Below, one piece after another: positions 27,253 to 35,121 of a stretch of DNA of 64,000 nucleotides. Both the position numbers and the translations under genes were made by a program. Source of the stretch: Pseudomonadota bacterium (lineage in GTDB: Bacteria > Pseudomonadota > Alphaproteobacteria > Sphingomonadales > Sphingomonadaceae). Positions within the stretch are counted from its first letter, which is position 1, and every line of letters begins with the position of its first letter. The stretch is taken from positions 1,700,367-1,764,366 of the forward strand of contig JBCBSU010000001.1 in the NCBI GenBank assembly GCA_039818985.1, read 5' to 3'. Under the pieces are notes generated by a model that saw nothing but the letters and a program-made list of their open reading frames with translations, did not search any database and had not been told where the DNA came from.

Positions 27253-27359
27253 CGGCTCTGCGCGGCTCCTGCCCTTATCAAAGTCATGGCTGATCTTCAT
27301 AGGCCATGCCATGCACGAACGGGGTAAAAATTGGTTAAACCATAGGGGGAAAAACGAAA

Positions 27360-27803
27360 TTACGGCTTTATGTCGAAATGATGGACATCCTCGCGATGCC
27401 CGAGTTTAGTGTAGAGCGTGACCGGCGCCGTATCGTCCCAATCGGCCTGGACAAACACCGTCCATGCGCCGCATTGCCGGGCAATTGTGCGGGTTTGCTC
27501 GATTAGGGCACTGGCAACGCCCCTGCAGCGATGCGCTTCCAGCACTGCGAGATCGTAAATATAGATTTCCGAGCGCGCCTGCTCGAATTTCTCCAGCTCA
27601 TAGGCGGTCAGCGCGCCGATCACCTCCTCGCCTTCCATTGCCGCCAATATGATGACATGCGGCTTGCCGAGCAGGCGGTGGACATAGACGTCATCGGGCG
27701 GGGAACCGCCATATTCCTCCGGCATTTCGAAGACATTGGCGAACAGTTGGTTGACCGCACGAAACAAAGGCAGATCTTCCGGGGTCAGGCGGCGAATATT
27801 CAT
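27360..27803 (-). CDS. AAC(3)-I-like GNAT acetyltransferase
   Basis: A 147-residue GNAT protein very like aminoglycoside 3-N-acetyltransferase type I. The block LEKFEQARSEIYIYDLAVLEAHRCRGVASALIEQ and the end VTLYTKLGHREDVHHFDIKP match the AAC(3)-I pattern (E-Q-x-R-S-E-I-Y-I-Y-D-L-A-V, Y-T-K-L-G-x-R-E-x-x-x-H-F-D-I). The R-C-R-G-V-A segment is the acetyl-CoA loop (Q/R-x-x-G-x-G/A). The start at 27803 overlaps the endonuclease III stop by 4 bases, so it is the last gene of a coupled set. Chromosomal members may be intrinsic and weak; resistance is not shown. Confidence 0.8.
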   Translation of the reverse strand: MNIRRLTPEDLPLFRAVNQLFANVFEMPEEYGGSPPDDVYVHRLLGKPHVIILAAMEGEEVIGALTAYELEKFEQARSEIYIYDLAVLEAHRCRGVASALIEQTRTIARQCGAWTVFVQADWDDTAPVTLYTKLGHREDVHHFDIKP

Positions 27804-28498
27804 GGGTTCGCTGTACGGCACAGCGGCCGTGCCGGGCAAGACGGACAGGCCATATGGCTGGGGCGGCAAAATTGCTGGCCGACGCGCTTGACCAGAAGAT
27901 GGTGCTCGTCAACATCCGCCGGGCCCCATTCCTGCGGCAATATCGGCATCAGCTGGTCATAGGCACGGCGGCTGTCGGCCTTGGGCGGCACCAGCCCCAT
28001 ACGCTGGATGACGCGGCGGTGATTGGTGTCGATCACCAACGCGCTGCGGTTGAAGCTGCTGGCGTTCATCACCCCGGCACTCACCTTGCGCGCCACGCCG
28101 GGCAGCGTCTCCAGCCAGGCCATCGCCGCATCGGTCGGCAGATTGTGCAGATGATTGAGCGTCACCCTCCCGCGCTCGGCGATAATCGCCTGCAGGCACG
28201 CCTTGAGCCGCTCGGCCATTAGCGACGGATAAGTCGCGGTGGAGAGCAGCTCGGTCAGCTCTTCAAGATCAAGCGACGCCACCGCCTCCCAAGAGCCATA
28301 GCGTTCCAGCATGGTATCGGTCGAAACATTGGAATATTGCGTCTTGGTCCGCGCGCCTATGACGCCCTGCACCAATGTCCATACCGGATCACGCCGCTTG
28401 TCCGGCGGACGCACCACCCGGCCAAAATGCGCGATCAGCAGGTCGTGCAGTTCCTCAATTTGCGCCGTGCGCGGATCGGGGCCGAGATCGAGTTGCAT
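27800..28498 (-). CDS. Endonuclease III-like DNA glycosylase (HhH-GPD)
   Basis: A 232-residue base-excision repair enzyme. The HhH is in LPGVARKVSAGVMN (Lys in the place of the Nth catalytic Lys), the catalytic Asp is in ALVIDTNHRRVIQRMG, and the 4Fe-4S motif C-x6-C-x2-C-x5-C closes the protein. It should cut at damaged pyrimidines or related bases. The start overlaps the PIN-toxin stop by one base (TGATG). This looks like a divergent Nth subfamily, so the exact lesion range is unknown, and a second standard nth may exist elsewhere. Confidence 0.9.
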   Translation of the reverse strand: MQLDLGPDPRTAQIEELHDLLIAHFGRVVRPPDKRRDPVWTLVQGVIGARTKTQYSNVSTDTMLERYGSWEAVASLDLEELTELLSTATYPSLMAERLKACLQAIIAERGRVTLNHLHNLPTDAAMAWLETLPGVARKVSAGVMNASSFNRSALVIDTNHRRVIQRMGLVPPKADSRRAYDQLMPILPQEWGPADVDEHHLLVKRVGQQFCRPSHMACPSCPARPLCRTANP

Positions 28499-28866
28499 CA
28501 GATGGTTTTGACTGGATATCTTTGAATATGGTGATCGGCAGTGATGACAGTCATATCTTCAGCCAGTGCATGCGCGATCAGCATCCGGTCAATAGGGTCG
28601 CGATGGATCATCGGCATAGTATCGATAGCCTGCCAGCTATTTGCCGGCAGGTTTACAATCTCCAAGCCCAGAATCTCTCGCAAATCAGATAGCGTTTCTT
28701 CAATCGGCAAGCGGCCACTGCTTTGCAAATGCGTATATTCATACGCAATGACTGCGTTCACAAACAACCGATTGTCCGGGTTGATAATGGCATCTATTTG
28801 CTCTTGCTGCAGCCGCTTGTCGCGTGCGACCAGCCACACCAAAATATGCGTATCAAGCAGCAACAA
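28498..28866 (-). CDS. PIN-domain RNase toxin (VapC-like)
   Basis: A 122-residue PIN domain. The first acidic residue is in MLLLDTHILVWL, a Glu lies in VNAVIAYEY, and the central Asp pair is HRDPIDRMLIAHAL with a final Asp in VITADHHIQRY. PIN toxins cleave RNA, often tRNA or rRNA, using these acids and a divalent metal. It lies 5 bases downstream of the antitoxin gene and is lower in GC than its neighbours, a sign of mobility. The HRDPIDRMLIAHAL type is usually paired with Phd/YefM antitoxins. Confidence 0.92.
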   Translation of the reverse strand: MLLLDTHILVWLVARDKRLQQEQIDAIINPDNRLFVNAVIAYEYTHLQSSGRLPIEETLSDLREILGLEIVNLPANSWQAIDTMPMIHRDPIDRMLIAHALAEDMTVITADHHIQRYPVKTI

Positions 28867-28871
28867 AATGG

Positions 28872-29162
28872 TCAGCCAAATTTGCGCTTCACGCGCTCTT
28901 CATATTCCTCATCGGTCATAGAAGGCGGAATATCGAAAGCCTCATCAGGCAAATGCGCATATTTATCGGCAAGAGATCCTATGGCCGAAAGCCGCTTTGC
29001 AGCAATCGCTTCGCGTTCTATTGCGCTTGCATCCGCGTCGGGCACGATACGCGCCACCGGACGCCCGGCTTTATTCAGGACAACCTCTTCCCCACGCAGC
29101 GCCGCTGCAATCAATTCCGATAGGCGCGTTTTGGCTTCGCCGATATTTACGTGGATGGTCAT
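28872..29162 (-). CDS. Phd/YefM-type antitoxin
   Basis: A 96-residue antitoxin. The N-terminus MTIHVNIGEAKTRLSELIAAALRGEEVVLNKAGRPVARIVP is the Phd fold (N-x-x-E-A-K-x-x-L-S-x-L-I) that dimerises and binds DNA. The rest is acidic and flexible (PDEAFDIPPSMTDEEYEERVKRKFG), as expected for the part that wraps the toxin. I start at the ATG at 29162, where TATGTAAT and TTGGCC-type sequences upstream may form its promoter. It lies directly behind guaA and ahead of the PIN toxin gene. Confidence 0.93.
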   Translation of the reverse strand: MTIHVNIGEAKTRLSELIAAALRGEEVVLNKAGRPVARIVPDADASAIEREAIAAKRLSAIGSLADKYAHLPDEAFDIPPSMTDEEYEERVKRKFG

Positions 29163-29181
29163 AATATTATTACATATAACA

Positions 29182-29202
29182 TGGCCAAGCTGCTTGGCCA
29201 AG
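29182..29202 (-). promoter_or_regulatory. Candidate antitoxin operator: two TGGCCAAG repeats
   Basis: Two copies of TGGCCAAG (29182-29189 and 29195-29202) with a 5-base spacer sit 20-40 bases upstream of the antitoxin ATG. Each repeat contains the palindrome TGGCCA. Phd-type antitoxins repress their own operon through such paired palindromes. Binding is inferred from position and symmetry. Confidence 0.55.
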
Positions 29203-29205
29203 TGG

Positions 29206-30765
29206 TTACTCCCACTCAATCGTCCCCGGCGGCTTGCTGGTATAGTCATAGACCACCCGGTTAATCCCCTTCACCTCATTGACGATCCGCGTTGCGACGC
29301 GGGTGAGGAAGGCAGCGTCAAAGGGGTAGACATCAGCGGTCATACCGTCGGTGCTGGTTACGGCGCGCAGGCCGCAGACGCTGTCATAGGTGCGGCCATC
29401 GCCCATCACGCCGACGGTCTTGACCGGGAGCAACACGGCAAATGCCTGCCAGATCGCATCATATAATCCGGCATTGCGGATTTCCTCGAGATAGATCGCA
29501 TCGGCCTTGCGCAATATCTCGCAGCGTTCGCGCGTCACTTCGCCGGGGATACGGATGGCGAGGCCCGGCCCCGGGAAAGGATGGCGACCGACAAACACAT
29601 CGGGCAAGCCCAGTTCGCGGCCCAGGTCGCGCACCTCGTCCTTGAACAGTTCGCGCAGCGGTTCGACCAGCGCCATATTCATCCGCTCGGGCAGGCCGCC
29701 GACATTGTGATGGCTCTTGATGGTGACGCTCGGCCCGCCGGTGAACGACACGCTCTCGATGACATCCGGGTAAAGCGTCCCCTGCGCCAGAAACGCCGCG
29801 CCGCCGATCTTCTTCGCCTCATCCTCGAACACATCGATAAAGGTCTTGCCGATGAATTTGCGCTTCTTTTCCGGGTCGGTCTCACCTTTCAGGCCACCGA
29901 GGAACAACGTCTCCGCCTCGACATGTACCAACGGGATATTATAGCTGCCACGGAACAGGCTAACGACCTGATCCGCCTCGCCCATCCGCATCAGGCCATG
30001 ATCAACAAAGACACAGGTGAGCTGGTCACCAATCGCCTCATGAATCAGCACCGCCGCCACCGCGCTGTCGACGCCACCGGACAGACCACAAATCACCTTG
30101 CCGTCACCCACCTGTTCGCGAATCTCGGCGATCTTGGTCTTTTTGAACTCGGCCATGGTCCAGTCGCCGGCACAGCCACAGACATGGCGCACAAAATTGG
30201 CGATCAGCCGCGCGCCATCCGGGGTGTGCACCACTTCCGGGTGGAATTGCATGCCATAATAGCGCTTGTCCTCATTGGCGATCACCGCATAGGGCGCACC
30301 CTGCGACGTGGCGACAACCGAAAAGCCGGGAGCCAGCGCCGTCACCTTGTCGCCATGGCTCATCCACACCTGATGCTTTTCCCCCGGCTTCCACAGGCCG
30401 GAAAACAGGTCACAATCGGCATCGACATCGAGGAAAGCACGGCCAAACTCACCGGTCTCGCCGCCCTCGACACTGCCGCCCAGCTTTTGGGTCAGCACCT
30501 GCTGGCCATAGCAGATACCGAACAGCGGCACGCCGCTCTCCAGAACCGTATCGGGAATATCCGGCGCATCCGCATCGGTGACCGAGGCCGGGCCTCCCGA
30601 CAGAATCACACCCTTTGGCTGCAACCGCTCAAACGCCTCGGCAGCGCTGTTGAACGGGGCGATCTCGCTATAGACCCCCGCCTCGCGCACACGCCGCGCA
30701 ATCAGCTGGGTCACCTGACTGCCAAAATCGATGATAAGGATGGATTCGCCGGGAGATATGGTCAT
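29206..30765 (-). CDS. guaA: GMP synthase (glutamine-hydrolysing)
   Basis: A 519-residue GuaA. The N-terminal glutaminase carries FGICYGQQ with the nucleophile Cys and [10 protein letters not shown] with the His-x-Glu pair. The ATP pyrophosphatase domain has [16 protein letters not shown] (PP-loop). The dimerisation domain ends with the conserved KPPGTIEWE. It converts XMP to GMP. The antitoxin start lies 44 bases after its stop, so the toxin-antitoxin set could be partly read through from guaA. Confidence 0.98.
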   Translation of the reverse strand: MTISPGESILIIDFGSQVTQLIARRVREAGVYSEIAPFNSAAEAFERLQPKGVILSGGPASVTDADAPDIPDTVLESGVPLFGICYGQQVLTQKLGGSVEGGETGEFGRAFLDVDADCDLFSGLWKPGEKHQVWMSHGDKVTALAPGFSVVATSQGAPYAVIANEDKRYYGMQFHPEVVHTPDGARLIANFVRHVCGCAGDWTMAEFKKTKIAEIREQVGDGKVICGLSGGVDSAVAAVLIHEAIGDQLTCVFVDHGLMRMGEADQVVSLFRGSYNIPLVHVEAETLFLGGLKGETDPEKKRKFIGKTFIDVFEDEAKKIGGAAFLAQGTLYPDVIESVSFTGGPSVTIKSHHNVGGLPERMNMALVEPLRELFKDEVRDLGRELGLPDVFVGRHPFPGPGLAIRIPGEVTRERCEILRKADAIYLEEIRNAGLYDAIWQAFAVLLPVKTVGVMGDGRTYDSVCGLRAVTSTDGMTADVYPFDAAFLTRVATRIVNEVKGINRVVYDYTSKPPGTIEWE

Positions 30766-30833
30766 GGCGCCAGCGATAGTTTCGTGCAGGCACCGAGTCC
30801 AGTAGCCTTGGCAGCGCTAGCGCCATTAAGCCT

Positions 30834-32501
30834 TTAAAGCGCCGCCGCGACCTGCTGCAACCGCTGGCGCTGTTCGGGGCGGACAAAGGGCAGGATGATT
30901 TCGATCTCCTGCTTCGCCGCAGCCTTCTCACCATTGGCAATCAGCGCCTGGGCCAGATGCCAGCGTATCTCCATATCCGCCGGTTTCGCCAGCGACGCCG
31001 ACCGCAGCAACTGCAACGCCTCGACCTTGTCGCCATCACTATTGAGCAGCACCCAGCCCAGCGTATCCTGCACCGACGGATCCTCGGGCGCGAGGTCCAT
31101 CGCGGCGCGCGCATGCCGCATCGCCCGGCTTGCATTGCCCGCCATCAGCGCCGCCTGCGCCGCATTGTTGCGCACCAGCGCATTGTCCTGCAGGCCCTTG
31201 CCTATCAATGCTTCATAGATGTTCAACGCTTCGGCGGGGCGGTCCTGCTGCAGCGCCTCCTGCGCTCGCACCAGATCGTCGCCGACGGTATCGAGCTTGG
31301 GCGCTGCCGAGCGTCGTTCCAGCCGTTCGGCAAGTCCGGTATCGCCGGTCTTGCGGGCAATATCGGCAGCATAGCCAAGCAGCACCGGATCGATATCGGC
31401 GCGGTCAATCACCGGGCGTACTGCCTTCATCGCACCGCGTGTGTCTCCCTGCTTCTCCCGGGCCTCAGCCAGCAGGAAGGAACCTTTGACATGGCCGGGG
31501 AACAGCGACACGAAGCGCGACAATCGCTCTTCCGCCTGATTGTAATTGCCCTGTGCCATGGCGATTTCGCCGCTTAGCAAGACCGAGGGCGGATGGTCAT
31601 TCAATGCTGCGCCAGCCTCCTGCATCAACCGATAGGCGGTTGCCAGGTCCTCGCGGGCAAAGGCTATGCGTGCCCGCAGATAGACCGAGACCGGCTGGAT
31701 CGCCGCCATTGAGTCAGCGCGGTCGAGATAGCCCAAAGCCGCGTCATAATCGGCAGTGTCGGCCTTGATCGCGGCGAGGCTGATCAGCGGTGTGACCGAG
31801 TCCGGATAGTTTTCCAGCGCGGTGTCGAATGCCTTTTCCGCCGCGTCCAGATCATCGAGGAACAAGGCCAGCTTGCCCGAGATGAGCAGCGCGTCAAGAT
31901 TGTCCGGTTCGGCTTTGAGCGCGGCGTCAATGCGGCTGCGCGCCTCGCTGATCCGGCCTTCCTCGATGGCGAGCGCGGCGGCCAGTGCCAACAGGTCGGC
32001 GCTGTCGGGATGCAGCGCCAGACCGTTTTCGATACGCGCATTGGCGGCTGCGAAATCACCGCTTTGGAGCAATGCCCGCGCGCCCAGCCGATGCCATTCC
32101 GGTTCATCACTTGCCGGAGCGGCATCGAGCATCTCCAGCGCCTCGCGATATTTGCCCTGCAGAATATTGGCCCGGGCACGCAGCCGTACCAGCGCATCAC
32201 CCGATATGCCGTCACCGGGCTTGACCTTGGACAGCGCGTTTTCCGCCGACAGCCCGTCGCCAAGCTCCAGCATGGTGCGGGCAAAGAGCAGATTTACCTC
32301 GGGTGATGATGGATCCGCCCTGAGCGCATTCATCAGGTGAATGCGGGCATCGGCAAAGCTGTTCTCGGCAAAGGCCTGCTTGCCGGCAGCCCAGGGGTCT
32401 TCGGGTGCGCCAATGCCGCATCCTGCCAGCGTCATTGCGGCGGCAAGCGCAACGAACATGGAGCGGTTGCGTCTGTTCGGCGATATATTCGATCGTGACA
32501 T
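30834..32501 (-). CDS. TPR-repeat lipoprotein, PrsT-like
   Basis: A 555-residue lipoprotein with a lipobox LAGC at about residue 28 and roughly ten or more TPR units. The first units are close to the exosortase-associated PrsT pattern: GKQAFAENSFADARIHLMNALRADPSSPEVNLLFARTMLELGDGLSAENALSKV. Later units are AEKAFDTALENYPDSVTPLISLAAIK and RAMRHARAAMDLAPEDPSVQDTLGWVLL. Full-length PrsT is nearer 900 residues, so this is shorter. It lies next to three PEP-CTERM genes on the same strand, supporting an extracellular polysaccharide/PEP-CTERM connection. I start at the ATG at 32501 because the upstream in-frame codon is TTG. Confidence 0.8.
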   Translation of the reverse strand: MSRSNISPNRRNRSMFVALAAAMTLAGCGIGAPEDPWAAGKQAFAENSFADARIHLMNALRADPSSPEVNLLFARTMLELGDGLSAENALSKVKPGDGISGDALVRLRARANILQGKYREALEMLDAAPASDEPEWHRLGARALLQSGDFAAANARIENGLALHPDSADLLALAAALAIEEGRISEARSRIDAALKAEPDNLDALLISGKLALFLDDLDAAEKAFDTALENYPDSVTPLISLAAIKADTADYDAALGYLDRADSMAAIQPVSVYLRARIAFAREDLATAYRLMQEAGAALNDHPPSVLLSGEIAMAQGNYNQAEERLSRFVSLFPGHVKGSFLLAEAREKQGDTRGAMKAVRPVIDRADIDPVLLGYAADIARKTGDTGLAERLERRSAAPKLDTVGDDLVRAQEALQQDRPAEALNIYEALIGKGLQDNALVRNNAAQAALMAGNASRAMRHARAAMDLAPEDPSVQDTLGWVLLNSDGDKVEALQLLRSASLAKPADMEIRWHLAQALIANGEKAAAKQEIEIILPFVRPEQRQRLQQVAAAL

Positions 32502-32608
32502 GGTCAATGGCTATAGCAGCAAAGACTGAAAATACCCTGAAACATTTGCAATTATAGGGAGATACTATCAGCCACCCCATGCATCATCTTATCCTGTCAA
32601 TGGACACG

Positions 32609-32642
32609 AAAAAAGGCGCCGGAACAGTCTCCGGCGCCCTTT
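32609..32642 (-). terminator. Rho-independent terminator
   Basis: On the minus strand a perfect 9-base stem (GGCGCCGGA at 32615-32623 with TCCGGCGCC at 32630-32638, 6-base loop) is followed by TTTTTT. It ends the transcript of the PEP-CTERM gene at 32674-33384 and separates it from the TPR gene downstream. Confidence 0.85.
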
Positions 32643-32673
32643 TCGAGGGTGACAGACAGTATCGGGTTACGGC

Positions 32674-33384
32674 TCAGCTATATACCCGCTTGCGACGGCG
32701 CAGGCCGAAACCGAGCCCGATCAGTCCCATGGCCATCAGGCCCAGACCTGCCGGTGCCGGAACCGGAGTACCACCGGTCGAACCACCCGGCCTCTCATGC
32801 AGGTTGAGGTTGAAATCCCAGTGCTGACGCAGTGGGTTGCCATATGGGTCGAGCACATTGATCCATGCCGAAGCGCCAAATTTGTCGTTCTTGTCATTGG
32901 CACCCGGTCCGACCTGGACTGTGGTGTTTCCGGCAAACGGGTCGGCGGAGTTCAGGGTAAACACCCGACCATCGATAGTGATGGTGCCCGATCCGGTGGT
33001 GAAAAAGTCGATGTCAGGCGTATCGGTGGCCGCATTGAACGGGCCGCCGCCGGCCTTGTAATCGAAATTGGTGCCGAAAATGGTTTCGAGGAAACCGCCA
33101 AAGCTGAGATCGATCTGGGCGACATTGCCCTGATTGTTGATGGCGCTGCCGGTGAAGGTGGCCGTCTGGTTCTGCTCATCAATGGTGAACAGCGCGCCAT
33201 CCTGCAGCGAATAGCGGCGACCGCAACCCGAACCCAGGCCGCCGGTCCACAGGCCGTGCGAACACTGCCCGGCATTGTTATAATCCTTGGCGTCAAACTG
33301 AATGACGTTGGCCGATGCCATTTGCGGCACGGTCATCGCCATAGCGGCAATAACTACTGCGCCCCTGATAAACTTCTTGAACAT
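32674..33384 (-). CDS. PEP-CTERM protein A
   Basis: A 236-residue exported protein starting MFKKFIRGAVVIAAMAM with a signal peptide, after a GGGAGA ribosome site. The mature part begins NVIQFDAKDYNNAGQCSHGLW and has a beta-rich core, including AQIDLSFGGFLETIFGTNFD and TPDIDFFTTGSGTITIDG. It ends in the PEP-CTERM signal TPVPAPAGLGLMAMGLIGLGFGLRRRKR. Shared core motifs (DxPxIDFF, F-x-x-F-L-E-T) make it a paralog of the next two genes. It ends at the strong terminator at 32609. The function is unknown; a cell-surface or matrix role is inferred from the sorting tag. Confidence 0.92.
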   Translation of the reverse strand: MFKKFIRGAVVIAAMAMTVPQMASANVIQFDAKDYNNAGQCSHGLWTGGLGSGCGRRYSLQDGALFTIDEQNQTATFTGSAINNQGNVAQIDLSFGGFLETIFGTNFDYKAGGGPFNAATDTPDIDFFTTGSGTITIDGRVFTLNSADPFAGNTTVQVGPGANDKNDKFGASAWINVLDPYGNPLRQHWDFNLNLHERPGGSTGGTPVPAPAGLGLMAMGLIGLGFGLRRRKRVYS

Positions 33385-33579
33385 TTTCTGTCTCCCTGTG
33401 GCCGGATCAGGCAAAGCCGATCCCGCCCTTCTCAAATTCTTGCCATAAAGTTAAGCAGGGGGTGTGCCAAAATGCTGAAAACGCCTGTTTTGCGTGATTT
33501 CAAAGGTTAACGCTACGTCGCCAAATCGGTGATTTGTCAAAAAATCCGACGTTTCTACTCGCCGGTACCATTTTTCGCC

Positions 33580-34296
33580 TTATCGCTGGCGCGCGGCCGC
33601 CTTTCGGCGTCGCCAGCCCATCAGGCCAAGTGTGGTAAGGCCCAGAGCCATCAGGCCCATGCCTGCGGGGGCAGGCACGCTGGTGCTGTTGCGCGGTGTC
33701 AGCCTGCCGCTTATGATTACGGGATCCTCAAATCTGGGCTGCGGATTATCCAATGTGGTAAGGCGGCCAAAGATACCCAGTCCTGGAAATGCATCATTGG
33801 CGTTTACGCCAAATTGCAGGACACCGCTTGCTTCGGGATCGAGGAAGCGGTTTATCGTCAATGGCCGTGCCGTGGCTATGCGAATCCCACCATTGACTTC
33901 GGTAAAAAAGTCTATGGCGGGAACGTCATTCACCGGATCATAGAAAAAAGGGCCTGTCGGATCGACCAGGATGTCCGTTCCCAGAACCGTGTCGAGAAAT
34001 CCGCTAAATTCAAGATCAATTTCAGCCGTAAAACCCCTGCGATTGATCAGCGACCCGGCAAATGAACCTGTTCCCGCCTCTCTGTCGACGGAAAATATAA
34101 CATCGCCATCCGGGAAAAACTGATCATTACAATCGAAACCAACAACCGCGACGAGGACCAGCGATGAACATCTCTGGCCATCAGCCGCAATGAAGTCTTC
34201 CCTGCTGCTGACATCAAATTTAATGATGTTTGCCACTGCAGCCGTCGGCCCGAGCAGCGCTGCCAAAGTCAACAATATTGCGGAGGGTCTGGCCAT
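33580..34296 (-). CDS. PEP-CTERM protein B
   Basis: A 238-residue exported protein with signal peptide ARPSAILLTLAALLGPTAAVA and start NIIKFDVSSRED. The core repeats the neighbour's plan: EIDLEFSGFLDTVLGTDILVDPTGPFF, DVPAIDFFTEVNGGIRI. It ends in VPAPAGMGLMALGLTTLGLMGWRRRK. The ATG at 34296 follows GGAAGG. It begins 4 bases after the stop of protein C, so B and C are co-transcribed. A 195-base gap separates it from A, which likely has its own promoter. Confidence 0.92.
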   Translation of the reverse strand: MARPSAILLTLAALLGPTAAVANIIKFDVSSREDFIAADGQRCSSLVLVAVVGFDCNDQFFPDGDVIFSVDREAGTGSFAGSLINRRGFTAEIDLEFSGFLDTVLGTDILVDPTGPFFYDPVNDVPAIDFFTEVNGGIRIATARPLTINRFLDPEASGVLQFGVNANDAFPGLGIFGRLTTLDNPQPRFEDPVIISGRLTPRNSTSVPAPAGMGLMALGLTTLGLMGWRRRKAAARQR

Positions 34297-34300
34297 TAGC

Positions 34301-34966
34301 TTACCTTCCTGTTCTTTTCCGCCGACGATAGCCTGCAAGCCCCATGGCGATCAGACCCAACCCCATCAGTCCAAGCCCGCCCGGGGCCGGGACGTCGGTT
34401 GCGCCGCGTTCGCGCAATGAACCACTTATTTGCGCGAGACCTGCATATTGTCCGGTTGCGTCTGTGAGATCGAACCCGCCAAATATCCCAAATCCGGGGC
34501 TAAACGGAATGGCACCCTCGCCAAATTCCAGAATGCGGTTTGGGGCAAAAACGCTATCGAAACTCGTAACGGTGAAAGTCTCGCTCCCATTTACGGTAAT
34601 GCGACCATCTACAGAGCCAAAAAAATCAATATCAGGCACATCACTGAAGCGATTAAACTCTTCCAGGAAATTTCCGAAAGATAATTCCACAGAGGCCACA
34701 TCACCAAGCCGATTGGTCAGCGCCCCTGTGAAAGTGGCGGTTTGCGCGGCGGTATCAACAACAAACAACGCACCATCTGGAGAACTGAAGGCACTGTCGT
34801 CATTAAAGGGAGGCGCGAGAAGCAGGATAGCATCGCCGCCTGTAGCAGGACTGCTAACCTCATATTCGATGATATTGGCCTGCACCATTTGCGGCATGCC
34901 AAACAGCGCCAACACGAAGAGTGTATATTGTCCTAAATATGCCAGCCACTTTCTTCTTGTGCGCAT
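34301..34966 (-). CDS. PEP-CTERM protein C
   Basis: A 221-residue exported protein. I start at the ATG at 34966 (MRTRRKWLAYLGQYTLFVLALFG), which has AGGGA 7 bases upstream and gives a good signal peptide; an ATG at 34993 is also in frame. The mature start NIIEYEVSSPA and core VELSFGNFLEEFNRFSDVPDIDFFGSVDGRITVNG match its two neighbours but with a shortened middle. It ends in the signal VPAPGGLGLMGLGLIAMGLAGYRRRK. Base composition here is lower in GC than in the flanking ligase and gyrB genes. Confidence 0.92.
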   Translation of the reverse strand: MRTRRKWLAYLGQYTLFVLALFGMPQMVQANIIEYEVSSPATGGDAILLLAPPFNDDSAFSSPDGALFVVDTAAQTATFTGALTNRLGDVASVELSFGNFLEEFNRFSDVPDIDFFGSVDGRITVNGSETFTVTSFDSVFAPNRILEFGEGAIPFSPGFGIFGGFDLTDATGQYAGLAQISGSLRERGATDVPAPGGLGLMGLGLIAMGLAGYRRRKRTGR

Positions 34967-35121
34967 TACATTGTCCCTGAAGAATGACTTCATGTCTACA
35001 CGCAGCACAAAGCGCGCCAGCCGGGCTAAATGAATGAAATTATTATGTTACTGTGGTTTACATGGTTACCCGGCCATTAACCATTGTCAGAATTTTCGAC
35101 AATATGCTGATTCCGATCCTG

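Noticed and set aside
30781-30833. Palindrome GGCAGCGCTAGCGCCA upstream of guaA as a terminator or operator
   Set aside because: It is short and imperfect with no T-run, so I could not support either reading.
29581-30837. 418-codon plus-strand frame opposite guaA
   Set aside because: Antisense to a fully recognisable GMP synthase.
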